Source: Hyparrhenia diplandra
Taxonomy: Eukaryota; Streptophyta; Magnoliopsida; Poales; Poaceae
NCBI GenBank assembly: GCA_015847255.1
Contig: JADLZK010006407.1
Location: 1-64,000 of the forward strand
Direction: 5' to 3'
Length of the DNA stretch: 64,000 nt
Shown here in pieces: positions 53,661 to 64,000 of the stretch (the stretch's first letter is position 1; every line of letters begins with the position of its first letter). The notes under the pieces were generated by a model, which had not been told where the DNA came from, ran no database searches, and worked only from the letters and a program-made list of their open reading frames with translations. Both the position numbers and the translations under genes were made by a program.

Positions 53661-54990
53661 ACAGGATTTGCCCATCAACGACTTCCTTCGAGATGATACA
53701 CTCCTACGGGTCACGCACTCCAACCCCCGGTACGCAAATATTGTTAATTTTATGGTCACAAGGTTATGTGCCGCCGGGGAAGCAGAACAAGAAGAAACTC
53801 ATACAGAAAGTAGAGTGCATCTCGGGATGAACCATACTTATATCAAGTCTGCGCAATGATGGAATATTAAGGAGATGTGTCCCAATGAATGAAGCAATCA
53901 AGATCATGGATAGATGTCATGGGGGAGAGTATGGAGGCCATTATGGAGCATTGAGAACTCATGCCAAAATCTGGCAAAGTGGATTTTATTGGCCAACAAT
54001 GTACAAAGACACACAAGACTTTGTGAAGAAATGTGGAAGATGCCAAAGACACGGAACATCAATACCCGTGATGCAATGCCGCTCACTAACAACCTTCGAT
54101 TGAATTATTTGACGTTTGGGGCATTGATTATATGGGACCATTCCCCAAATCACAAGGGTATGAGCACATCTTAGTGGCAGTGGATTATGTATCCAAGTGG
54201 GTAGAGGCACTACCCCGTCGAAAAGAGATCTTCGCCACTCAAGGAAGATGTTCTATGAAATCATTTTCCCAAGATTTGGCACTCCAAGAATGGTGATAAG
54301 TGACGGAGGAACTCACTTCACCGATAGAGGGTTCGCAACTTTTTGAAGCAACAAGGTATAAAGCACAATGTAGCGACTCCCTACCATCCACAAACAAGCG
54401 GCCAAGCGAAACTTCCAATAAACAGATCAAGAACATCCCGCAAAAGGCGATTTGAACGAGATGGGTACAGCATGGAAGAGCAAGTTACCCGATGCACTTT
54501 GGGCATATAGGACGCATACAAGACACCAATTGGTATGACCCCATACCAACTTGTATACGGAAAGACTTGCCACTTGCCCGTTGAGTTGGAATTCAGAGCC
54601 CATTGGGCCAACAAAAGGTGGAATATGGATCTACGGGCGGAGGGATGAATAGAAAAATGCAAATCTCAGAGTTAGAAGAATGGAGGGAAAGAGCATATCA
54701 CAACGCCCGGAATATACAAGGAAAGAACCAAAAGGTGGCATGACAAAAGGATCAAGCAAAAGGAGTTTACACCCGGCGACAAGGTCCTTTTGTTCAACTC
54801 AAGGTTCAAGCTATTCGGGCATGGGAAGCTCAGGAGCAAATGGGAAGGACCATACCTTGTCGTCAATGCCTCAACTCATGGAGCCATCACACTTCGGGAC
54901 GACGACGGAACATCTTTAAGGTAAATGGTCAACGCCTTAAAGTCTTTCATGAGCATTCTTTACCGAACTTAAGTAGACATGATAGACCTT
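53661..54990 (+). pseudogene. integrase of the outer element
   Basis: The zinc-binding N-terminus (H-H-C-C) is in the frame at 53885-54103, with GGHYGALRTHAKIWQSGFYW and CGRCQRHGT. The core begins with a GIDYMGP-like stretch (54120), AVDYVSKWVEALP (54175) and ISDGGTHFTDRGF (54295), giving two of the three catalytic acids. The third (the glutamate after HPQTSGQA, about 54395) is displaced by a short insertion. The C-terminal part includes RRWHDKRIKQKEF-like coding near 54735 and the domain's end near 54970. Several frameshifts. Confidence 0.8.
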
Positions 54991-55471
54991 ATGCCCACCT
55001 GATCCGCTTTAAATAAACTTGTCAATTTTGTACATAATAATAATTCAAAAAAATATAGATAATACCCTTTCATGATCCTAACTTTCACTACACCCGTTTT
55101 TGAGCTATTTTTACCAATTTTGGCACATCGGCCGACACTGGTGTTTGGGTCTTACGGACCCAAGCGCTTAGGGGAATGTGCATCTAAGAGCCCCTAAAAG
55201 ACGCCCCAAAGATCCGGGATCGACTCGTTGGGTTAGGCCCGCATCGGCCGATGCGTGACCATAAGCCCTTGGGCCTACGGATAGGTGGAACATCCTTTAG
55301 AAACCTTCTAGAAAGCAACTAGAACGTTGGGAAGGCCTAGCTCTAAAATTAGTGCATCGGCCGATGCGGTGCATTTGCCTCAAAACGATCACTTAACGTT
55401 AACTTTCATCCTTATCTCGGTTAGAGGAGCATCTCACCGGATTTGAACCAGGAGACGTTGGAACCCATTTC
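54991..55471 (+). repeat. spacer with recurring CATCGGCCGATG motifs
   Basis: No frame of note. TCGGCCGA palindromes occur near 55129, 55243 and 55356, the same motif that fills the LTR U3. Confidence 0.6.
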
Positions 55472-55562
55472 TATTTAAACTCCTCTTCCTCCTCTCGTAC
55501 TCCAACACTTCCTTCTTCCATTCCCGCCATTTAAGACTCCTTGCATTCACATTCAACCATCC
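55472..55562 (+). promoter_or_regulatory. TATA-like box and pyrimidine-rich leader before the post-pol ORF
   Basis: TATTTAAA at 55472-55479 is followed by a CT-rich run (55480-55530) and, 91 bp from the box, the ATG at 55563. The inner element has a similar arrangement before its extra ORF. Confidence 0.4.
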
Positions 55563-56285
55563 ATGGCCCCAACCAAGAACACCGATAAGGGAAAGATCCC
55601 AATGGCACCCCAATCCGACAATCCCTTTCGCCTACCCTTGGTAGATCCCATCTCGAACTGACCATAGTGAGAGATCACTCCAAAGAAGGTCCTAGTGATC
55701 CGATGGCGGCAGAAGTCATTGAGGTGACTCCGATCGCCGCTCGCCACCACCCAGTGTTCACCGACACCCGAGAGATGTGCACGTGGATTTGACCCTTGGT
55801 CGGCCGATGCGCACCATGACGCCCTGGCCGCACTGTGGGTGTCCCCCGAACTCCTCTCACCACGCCGTAGGGGTGTCCAAGCCACGCCCGATGACTCCAA
55901 GACGGCCAACGACGGGCCAACTTGCACCTTGGGTACCGCCATCAACCTCTCCAGACTGCACACCCCACCGGGAAGCATCCCAAGCCTCTTCCTTGTCCTA
56001 CACGCCGTCTACTCCAACAAAATCGGCATGTAGTGGCAATAGGAGTGGGGCGAGGGAAGGTGGTGCAGCCACCGCCACATCCGAGGAGCGAATGCAAAGA
56101 CCCCTCCTTTGGCTCCGTCAAGACGGTCCGGGCGGACAAGCGACCCACCATCTATCAACGGTCCGCCAAAGGCAATTCAAGATGAAGATCGAAAGAAGAA
56201 GTAGATCGTCTCCTAGGCGTCGTGGCATCACTTAGGGAGAAGAATAGAAAATTAGAAGAGAAGGTTGCCGAGATTCATATGGGCC
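55563..56285 (+). pseudogene. post-pol ORF of the outer element (envelope position)
   Basis: Opens MAPTKNTDKGKIPMAPQ at 55563. After frame breaks it continues to a C-terminal helix, REKNRKLEEKVAEIHMGHWH (56235-56297). In between lie frames with proline-, threonine- and arginine-rich sequence. No signal peptide or membrane segment is visible, so I do not call it an envelope gene despite its place. Athila elements often carry an ORF here. Function unknown. Confidence 0.45.
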
Positions 56286-56297
56286 ATTGGCATCACA

Positions 56298-58028
56298 TAT
56301 TTGCTTGATTAAATTTTCCCTTTTTGTAAATGTGCCTAAAGAAAAGAAGAGTTAATGAAGAATTTTTTGTTCTCGCGGGTGTTTTCCCACCAGCCAGACA
56401 CCGCACTTGACGTTTCGTATTGATGTGTCACGCATCGCGCGAAGCCGGTGTGGGGAGCATCAATCGACGTGCCAAGTTAAGGATCTAAATACTTTAATCC
56501 GTCCACGCTGATCACCTTCACGCCAAGATCATCCAGAAAAATTTCAGCCGAACGGCCACAAAAGTGACATCGGCCGATGCAACAACTTTTCAAAATAAGA
56601 AAACGGTCAAGAGAAAATAGATCCATCGATGAGAGGAGGAGAACCACGGTGGCGATTTGCCGGGAGCTCCAAAAGTGGCATCGGCCGATGCCACCTTTGG
56701 ACCCCTGGACCCACCCGTCGGCATCCGGGACATCCACATTTGGTTTGATATATTTTCCTCCTCTCTGTTTTTTATATTTATTTCATATTTAATTAGTTAC
56801 TTTTCTAAGTTATGAATAAAATAAAGCTAGAAGAAACACCTGAAAAAAATAAAACTTTAATGAAGTAACATTTACATGACATTTTGAAGATAGAACTTAT
56901 CATAAGATTTATTTCTTGAGCAAACTTATGGTTGTGGGAAGAACATATTATTAGAAAAAAAATATCATATTGACTAAGGTATTGTGACTTGTGATATAGT
57001 TCAAGCTTATGCATCATCCTCTTTCATTTAAAGTGCTTGTAGATTTGTTTTAATAAAATGTCATAAAAACCATAGTATCACATACTCCTCAATGATGAAA
57101 TACCTATCAAAGCCATATACATTACTCTTACATATTCAAAGCTCATTTAAGCTACTTGCAAGTTGTATTGAGTTGTGGCAAACCTAGTGACCCTTGTTGA
57201 GAATCATATCATGCTCCCAAGATCAAGATCACATACACTCCATATCAATATCTTCCGCTTCTACACCGTAAGTAATGCACACCACATGCTTTTTTCAGTC
57301 CCACCATTAAAGTTGCTCTATGATTTAAATGTGATCTCTCTTTACATAAATAGATGATCAAAAGAGACATGAGCTATGCAAAAATATTTAAAGAGAGGAA
57401 ATAATGGACACAAGTCCGAGGGTGAGTAGAACCCACCTCTTCAAAAAAAAAAAAAAAAAAGGTATATATATTTATGATAGCTATGTCTCAAATATAATAA
57501 AGTAGAAGGAGAGATCATATGTAAAAAACGGAGCAAAACAAAAATCATCCACATACACACATTCTTGATCTAAGAGCATGATGTTGTTCTCCTAGGATCC
57601 TAGTTTTTGACTGTACAAAATATGCAATGCAAAGTAAGCAAACATGTTTATCCCCACCTTAGCTCCACATAGACCTTTGTAGTAAAAGGATGAAACACAA
57701 AGGGCATTTTTTATGCTATGCCTTGGTGAGGACCTATACACCATTGAGTGACTTGAGAGTACCCAATTGAGGAGTATAAGTGATCTATGTGATCTTATTT
57801 TTCAATGTATATTAAAAACTCCAAGTACTAAGATGTGAATAAGGAAGATGATTAGCTTTGAACTGTTCCATTTCCCAATTCCTCAAGGATTTATGCTAGA
57901 CACGACCACATATCCCACTCACATAAGAAATGTTCAGAAATAATTTTTATGAGAGTTCAATATCTCAGAAGTGTTATGATGTTTACTTCAACCTCCTTCC
58001 TTTGCTTGAGGACAAGCAAAGATGTAAA
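56298..58028 (+). repeat. 3' noncoding region of the outer element
   Basis: AT-rich with no gene-like frame. It holds two more GCATCGGCCGATGC-type palindromes (about 56568 and 56677) and box B (57406-57436), followed by an 18-A run (57448-57465). Confidence 0.6.
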
Positions 58029-58042
58029 GTAATGGGGGATCT
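58029..58042 (+). other. polypurine tract of the outer element
   Basis: GTAATGGGGGATCT directly before the 3' LTR. Confidence 0.75.
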
Positions 58043-59662
58043 TGTTGACGGTAGAAACACCATGTTTTTACATAGTCAAAACCGTCAACAACGCACCCTT
58101 TTTGGAAGCCAACATACATATAAATAATGATTTCTTGTACAAATAACCTAGTTCCACATGTAGATGTCATTATTTGTATGCGGATGTGAAACTGGAGGAA
58201 ATTTGTGAAATAACACATTTGGTCATCATCCGCCGACACTCCAAGTATGACCAATGGACAAATTGACATGACCATCATGATCTCCATGTTCTAGGATGCT
58301 TCCACACAAAATTTGAAGTCATTTGGCCACAAGACCTACATCGGCCGATGCATGACCATTTCATCCCGAGACATCGACATGTGGGGACACCTTCTAGAAG
58401 AGTTGGAGAAGGCCGGGGGCCCAATGGACTGCATCGGCCGACCATAGACCTTAGGCCCAAACTCTTCCAACGTGACCTTCCACGTCACTAATCCGTGGGA
58501 GAACAAAAGAAGGCACTGATTGGTCCGTCAAGACGTCACATGGATCACAAAGTGGTACAAAAACAGATGTCACGGCAAGTTCGGGACTCAAGACACGTAA
58601 ACCGGACGGTGGGGCCAACATTCCCAAAGACCGGGGGTGGCCCACGAGGTCATGGACCATGGTCGGCCGACCATGGCCCATTTGGCCACCGACGCCCCCA
58701 CGCCTACCACATTGTCCACGTGATTATTTCATCCACCGTTGATTCTAAGGCGGTTTATCCAAGGGCTACGAGGTGGGATCACGCGGATCGATGACATGGC
58801 GCCGAGTAGCCCCTACTCCACCCCTCGGGCTATAAATACCCCCTACCCCTTCACTTCGAGGGGAGGACCACAAGGAAGATCTCCACTCCTATGTAGTAGG
58901 CGAAGCCCCTGCTCCTTTAGTGTATCGCAAGAGAGAGTGAGAGAGAGAGAAGTCTTCGGGAGGAAGCCCCTGGACATGGGGAATCTCCTCCAAGGTGTAT
59001 CTCGAGGGTGTACTTCTTCTAGTAAGTAATATATCCTAAGTTCTTCTATAGTTCGCATATCTGGTTTAGTATAATAGCTATTCACTTGCGTCTTCATTGG
59101 TATATTGTTTTACTTTAAGTAATTTTCTTACTTCTAGTAGAGTGCTCTAGCTTTTGATCGCAGATTAGAGTAATAAGCATAAGCGTAGACGTGGTGTCTA
59201 GGTTATTCTTATTAGTATTTGCCGCTTCTTTGCTTTCGGATGGATTGTGATAGCCGGTAAGGTAGTGATGCCCTTCCGGTCTCTGTATAAATCACCACGA
59301 GTCTAAGCAAGTTCTAAAAAGGTAAGGCTCCAGTAAAAAGAGTAGTTTGGTAGTGGTGATTGTTATCACCGGTTATCACCCACGCCTCCGTGATCGAGGG
59401 TCGACAAAGCCACGTTTAGCTATCTAGCCTATCCGGATATCATAGCTATAGAAAACCTCTCAACTCAACTACCAAATACACACCTTGTGTCATCATAGGA
59501 CGAGTCTTGATTCTTTGTTAGTTCACTTCACGTTCCTCATGGAAATCGATACCTGGAATACTCCTGGTGAAAAGCTACACTGACAGCCGTGCGCTTGCGG
59601 TTTACCGCTGCCATACTTAGGTGTATCAGTCCTTTAGTGGTAACACTAAATAACTGTCAACA
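58043..59662 (+). repeat. 3' LTR of the outer element
   Basis: TGTTGACGGTAG to CTGTCAACA, nearly identical to 40015-41632. It has the palindrome at 58657-58676 and TATAAATA near 58832. Differences from the 5' LTR are mostly short indels in GC-rich stretches. Confidence 0.95.
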
Positions 59663-60560
59663 GTGGATGATACCAGAGACCCCCATGGGAAAGCCCCGCT
59701 CCAAGACCCAGCCGACGAGAAGAAGTCGCAGAGTCAACATATCGACCTGCTGAAACTCATTCAAGAGGAGGAAGAACCTTAGGAAGAGTTGAAGAAAGAA
59801 CGACGGGAAGCTACGATAGATTTCCTTGCTTCGCGGAAAGACTACAAGAGGTCAAGTTACCCCCGAAGTTCAAACCTTCAAACCACTCGAAATATGATGG
59901 GAAAACAGAGCCCGGACAGTGGCTCAAAGTCTACTCACAATCCATTGAGCTGGCTGGAGGAGATGATGACGCAAAAGCCATTTTCTTTCCCATGGCCCTA
60001 GAGGCTCTACCGCTCCAATGGTTCGACAAGATCGAAGAGGGCTCAATCAGTACTTTGGGGAAGACTTGCGTAAGGCATTCGCAAAGAACTTCGAGGAATC
60101 ATCACCCATCCTATTACTCAAGCCGAAATGAAAAGCCTCAAGCAAAAACAAGGAGAATCCTTGAGAGATTACTACCGAAGATTTGGGGAGATGAGATCCC
60201 AAGTGCATGATATCACCGAAAGAGAAGTGATAGACGCCTTCGGCAATGGAATTTTCTCAAGATGGCGTTTCGGACTTCTACAAAGACAACCCGAGGACAA
60301 ACGAGCAGTTCAAGCTTACCGTTGAGAAGATGATCGGAGTTTGAAGAGAGAACCCGAGACCGCTTTCGAAAAGAAAGAACTCGGAAGGCCCGAAGAAGGA
60401 GCGTAACAACTCTCAACGGCGAGAAGAAGCAAGGACCGCACAACACCATCGCAATGGCGGAAAAGTCAAAGAAGCCCTACAAACAAAGGTTCAACAACAA
60501 CAACCACAACGGCGACAGAGCGAAGCAACATCAAGCTAGAAGACCTACCCTGCATCTACC
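59663..60560 (+). pseudogene. gag of the Tat-like element (right piece)
   Basis: Continues the frame interrupted at 40014. The gag core lies at 59850-60200: KFKPSNHSKYDGKTEPGQWL, FPMALEALPLQWFDKIEEGS and then MKSLKQKQGESLRDYYRRFG (60128-60187). Frame shifts near 60050 and 60330 and stops at 59780 and 60325 interrupt it. A CIYHPGS-like segment near 60555 is the remains of the C-terminal zinc-binding region. Confidence 0.75.
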
Positions 60561-61320
60561 ACCCCGGGAGCACAAAGACACGCCGTAAGCTGTTCTACAT
60601 TCCGGGAGAAGTACAAGGGAGGAAACAACTCGCTCAAAAGGGGAACAATCAAGAAAACAGAGAAGAGACCAAATAAGAGCCAAAGACGGAGATTTTAAAG
60701 CAACGAGATCTTTGAACGTCATATTCTCTGGAGTACCCGGATCAAAGAGCAAGAGACAAGATAAGCTAGCGCCCGATCAATCATGGCAGCGAGCCCGCAA
60801 CGCCCGCGCTACCTCAACTGGTCCCAATACCCGATTCAATTCACCGGGGAGGATCAATGGACAAGTGTAGGCAACGGCGGCCTGTATCCCTTGGTACTAG
60901 CACCCACGATAGCTGGAGTAACTGTTACCAAGGTGTTGATCGACGGAGGAGCAGGGCTGAACATCATATTCTCAGAAACACTAGACAAGATGGGACTAGA
61001 CCTCTTCGGATTAATCGCTCCCTCCAACACTCCCTTCTATGCGATAGTACCCGGAAGAGCAGCTATACCAATCAGACAAGTCACCTTGCGGTCACATTTG
61101 GATCTTCATCCAACTACCGACAGAATACATCAAGTTCAAAGTGGCGGATCTCGAGTCACCATATCACGCCATCATGGGAAGGCCTGCTATCGCAAAATTC
61201 ATGGCTATTCCACACTACCCGTATCTTCTGCTAAAGATGCTGGCGCCATTTGGGGTTCTCTCCATCAAAGGAGACCTCAAGAAAGCTTTCGAGTGTGATG
61301 TACAAGCCGTGGAGATTGCA
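60561..61320 (+). pseudogene. protease of the Tat-like element
   Basis: The frame 60783-61298 encodes NWSQYPIQFTGEDQW at the start and the active site LIDGGAGLN (aspartate codon at 60942). DGGA in place of D(T/S)GA is usual for Tat-lineage proteases. ADLESPYHAIMGRPAIAKFM near 61145-61200, in the next frame, is the end of the domain. One frameshift lies between about 61090 and 61140. Confidence 0.8.
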
Positions 61321-62436
61321 AACAAGACAGAGAGCTCTTGGAGAAAAAGGAACTCAACCGGATGGCGTAAGAAGCAAATCGAGAAGAACTCGAGATACCG
61401 GCCAAGCGAGCAATTGCATTTCCTCCTCAGGAAGAAGCCGACGTCAAGCACATCGACCTGCAGACTGGTGATCCATTCAAGATGGCGATCATCAGCGCTC
61501 ACCTATCTCCAAAATAGGAACTCACGCTCACCAGCTTCCTAAGGCAACACAAAGATATATTACGCTGGAAACCGGCAGACATGCCCTGTCCCAAGGAGCC
61601 GGCCGAGCACAGAATTGACATCAATATGGGATCCAAACCCATCAAGCAAAGACTAAGGAGGTTCTCACCAGAAAAGAAAGAAGCCATCAAGAAGGAGATT
61701 GCGAAACTACTCGCAGCTAGGATTCATCAAAGAAATCCTACATCCCGATTGGCTCGCCAACCCAGTTCTGGTACAGAAGAAGAACACCTCAGATTGGCGC
61801 ATGTGTGTGGACTATACAGACCTAAACAAGCACTGCCCAAAGGACCCCTTCAGGCTACCAAGGATTGATCAAATAGTAGACTCCACGGCAGGATCAACTC
61901 TACTATCATTCTTGGATTGCTACTCAGGATACCACCAGATCACGCTGAAGAAAGAAGATCAGAGCAAAACCTCTTTTATCACCCCTTCGGTGCCCCTCTT
62001 TTTGCTACAAAACAATATCCTTCGATTGAAGAACGCCGAGCAACGTATCAAAGAGCGTCTGAGACTTGTTTGGGAAGTAGATTGGCAAAAATGCCGAAGC
62101 ATACGTAGACGACGTGGTGGTGAAAACATGAGAACCAGAAACTCTGATTCAAGACCTGGAAGAGACTTTCAAAAACCTCAACAGATGGAAATGGAAGCTC
62201 AATCCAACCAAATGCGTCTTTGGAGTACCATCAGGGCAGCTACTCGGTTTCTTGGTCAGCAACAGAGGCATTGAAGCCAGCACCAAGCAAATCAAAGCAA
62301 TCACCGAGATGACACAACCCGAAGTGTCAAGGGACGCCCGAAGCTCACGGGGTGCATGGCGGCACTCAACAGATTCATATCCAAGCTTGAGAGAAAGGAC
62401 TACCCTTCTTCAAACCGATCAAGACCAAAGGAAAGT
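61321..62436 (+). pseudogene. reverse transcriptase of the Tat-like element
   Basis: Lead-in HRIDINMGSKPIKQRLRRFS (61605-61665). RT blocks follow: GFIKEILHPDWLANPVLVQK (61720), WRMCVDYTDLNKHCPKDPF (61795) and LLSFLDCYSGYHQI (61900). The FGL block expected at 61980-62030 is missing or scrambled. The catalytic YVDD is intact (codons 62102-62113) but in another frame. GFLVSNRGIEAS-like sequence follows at 62245. At least three frameshifts. Confidence 0.85.
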
Positions 62437-63200
62437 TCGAGTGGACTGATGATGCAGACAAGGCGTTTGAAGGACTCAAACAATACCTTACGTCAGCTCC
62501 AATCCTAACACCTCCAAAGGATCAAGAAGAACTCCTGCTATACATAGTAGCAACAAACACAGCGGTCAGTTCAGCAATCATTGTGGAAAGAGAAGAGCCC
62601 GGACACATCGGCAAAGTCCGTGAGGCCGGTTTACTACGTGAGCGAGGTTCTATCCGAGTCTAAGGCTTGATACCCTCACGCACAAAAACTACTCTATTCC
62701 ATACCGATCACATCAAGGAAGCTACGACACTACTTCGACGGCCACAAGATCACGGTGGTGACAGATTCACCACTAGGCGATATCCCGAGGAACGTAGATT
62801 CAACAGGCGCATATCTAAATGGGCGTAGAACTTCGAGCATTGAATCTAGAGTTCACCCCAAGAAGAGCAATCAAATTCCGTGCACTTCCGACTTCATAGC
62901 AGAATGGACATGAGCTCCAACAACCCATATCCGATGACACCAAGAAGCATTGGAACATGTACTTCGATGGATCGTTGAAGCTAGGGGAAGGGAGCCGGGG
63001 ATTTTATTCATATCTCCGAAGGAAGACAACTCAAGTACGTGCTGCAGATCAAGTGGCAAGCTACAAACAACGAGGCAGAATATGAAGCACTCATCCATGG
63101 CCTCAAGATAGCAAGAACTCGGGAATCAAGAGACTTAAAGTATATGGCGACTCGCCGTTGTCATCAATCAAGTCAATAAAGACTGGACTGCACAAAGGAC
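62437..63200 (+). pseudogene. RNase H region of the Tat-like element, two domains
   Basis: First domain: FEWTDDADKAFEGLKQYLTS (62437 onward), the degenerate RNase H that normally follows RT. Second domain: an archaeal-type RNase H, with aspartate in MYFDGSLK (62966), glutamate in NNEAEYEALIHGLK (63069-63110) and aspartate in YGDS (63149), then VVINQVNKDW. Two RNase H domains are known in the Tat lineage. Frames change near 62640, 62880 and 63110. Confidence 0.75.
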
Positions 63201-64000
63201 AACATGGGCCTCTATTGCGCAGAAGTACGCAAACCGGAAAAGAACTTCCAAGGCCTAGAAATCCTACACGTGCTCGAGATACGAACATGGGGCTGCAGAC
63301 GTGCTAGCCAAACTCGATCCGACAGAGCCCAAGTCCCGCCAGAGTATTCGCCGAAGAACTCTTGAAACCATCCATCAAGGAGATCCCAGATGAAGACAAC
63401 ACGGAGCAATCAGCTCTAAACGGAGTAATGATAATCTCTCCAGTCACGTATCAACTCCCTAGATCGAAGACATCATTAACTTCATCAAGAACAAAACGCT
63501 ACCCGATGACAAAGCTAAAGCAACCAGGATCTTGAGAAGAAGCAAGAACTATGTGCTCATCGGAGACAAGCTTTACAAGAGAGCAAGCATCATCGGGAGT
63601 ACTACTCAAATGCATAAGCTCAAGAAGGAAAAGACATCCTCCAAGAAATCCACTCGATGCCGTGGAAACCATGCGTCGTCAAGAACCCTCATGGGAAAAG
63701 CATTGAGAACTGGATACCATCGCCAACAAAAGCTCTCAAAGACGCAGAAGAACTCGTCAAAAGATGCAAAGGATGCCGGATGTTTGCAAGACAAGCGCAT
63801 GTGCCAGCTCACAATCTGATCTGCATACCACCATCATGGCCTTTTTCGTGCTAGGGACTGGATCAAGTCGGACCACTTAAAAGAGCCAAGGGAGGATACG
63901 AATATATCTTCGTCGCCATCGACAAATTCACCAAATGGATAGAATACAAGCCATTGGTCACCTTCACTCCACCAAGGCGCCGAGTTCATCTAGGAGATCA
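63201..64000 (+). pseudogene. integrase of the Tat-like element, runs off the window
   Basis: A linker (ADVLAKLDPTEPK at 63296) leads to the zinc-binding N-terminus, where CKGCRMFARQAHVPAHN lies at about 63763-63815. The catalytic core begins with LDQVGPLKRAKGGYEYIFVA (63857) and IDKFTKWIEYKPL (63915-63955), including the first aspartates. The rest is beyond the window. Confidence 0.75.

Larger units (their letters stand above)
40015..59662 (+). mobile_element. complete Athila-like LTR retrotransposon with a nested insert
   Basis: Two LTRs (1,618 and 1,620 bp), primer-binding site, gag, protease region, reverse transcriptase, RNase H, integrase, a post-pol ORF, a polypurine tract and a 5-bp target duplication GTGGA (40010-40014 and 59663-59667). 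Without the inner element (43645-52453 plus one GTAAG) it would be about 10.8 kb. It sits in the gag of a Tat-like element. Both borders and the duplication are directly visible. Confidence 0.95.

Noticed and set aside
55563..56285. Envelope gene
   Set aside because: Position fits, but I see no signal peptide, transmembrane segment or envelope motif, so it is described only as a post-pol ORF.
55129..56690. CRISPR-like or satellite array of GCATCGGCCGATGC
   Set aside because: Spacing is irregular (roughly 110 to 1,200 bp) and the motif also occurs in LTRs; it fits scattered binding sites better.

Overview
The window looks like intergenic DNA from a plant nuclear genome, most likely a grass. 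Almost all of it can be assigned to transposable elements. The support is the set of plant-type LTR retrotransposon families (Athila-like, Tat-like, Sirevirus-like copia and a short-LTR chromovirus), a Helitron with the ends known from grass genomes, and a PIF/Harbinger (Tourist-type) MITE flanked by TTA. I found no convincing host gene, rRNA or tRNA gene, CRISPR array or organellar insert. Lineage names rest on motifs I recognise by eye, not on a search.

Layout. 1-5645: remains of two Athila-like elements (an LTR with the start of gag, then a pol-less internal region). 5646-11227: the 3' half of a Tat-like element on the + strand, whose 3' LTR is split by an Athila-like solo LTR (8885-10788). 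11228-16723: a Sirevirus-like element on the - strand (gag, primer-binding site, 2.5-kb LTR). 16724-20510: the 5' part of a second Tat-like element in the opposite orientation. 20511-24505: two Sirevirus-like LTRs, the second with its polypurine tract. 24506-29762: no gene recognised, but a diverged array of about 178-bp repeats is interrupted by a Helitron (25804-27540) that itself carries a MITE. 29763-31018: a short LTR and truncated gag of a Reina-like chromovirus. 31019-34039: AT-rich, probably long-LTR or other noncoding DNA. 34040-38040: a pol-less Athila-like element. 38041-39790: a Sirevirus-like LTR on the - strand. 39791-64000: a Tat-like gag-pol element on the + strand, cut at 40014 by a complete Athila-like element (40015-59662, target duplication GTGGA). 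That element is itself cut inside its reverse-transcriptase region by a second element on the - strand (43645-52453, target duplication GTAAG).

How the parts relate. The insertion order on the right is clear: Tat-like element first, then the Athila-like element, then the inner element. The inner element has gag, an aspartic protease and an extra ORF but no recognisable reverse transcriptase, RNase H or integrase, so it would need proteins from a related element. Its host, the outer element, has a full set of pol domains but has lost the catalytic aspartates of its reverse transcriptase. The upstream Tat-like copies carry antisense ORFs.

The most interesting observation is a promoter-like module inside the inner element (48103-48272). 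It has a TATA box, a palindrome with two AACGG cores, two more AACGG cores (one a full match to the plant mitotic MSA consensus) and a pyrimidine-rich leader, all placed directly before the extra ORF. The outer element has a simpler TATA-like box and leader before its own post-pol ORF. Other signals worth checking are sequence boxes shared by the 3' noncoding regions of different Athila-like elements, a perfect 20-bp palindrome kept in three LTRs, and the phase-conserved 178-bp array. Most coding frames are broken. Comparing the LTR pairs suggests that part of this is consensus error in GC-rich DNA rather than age.
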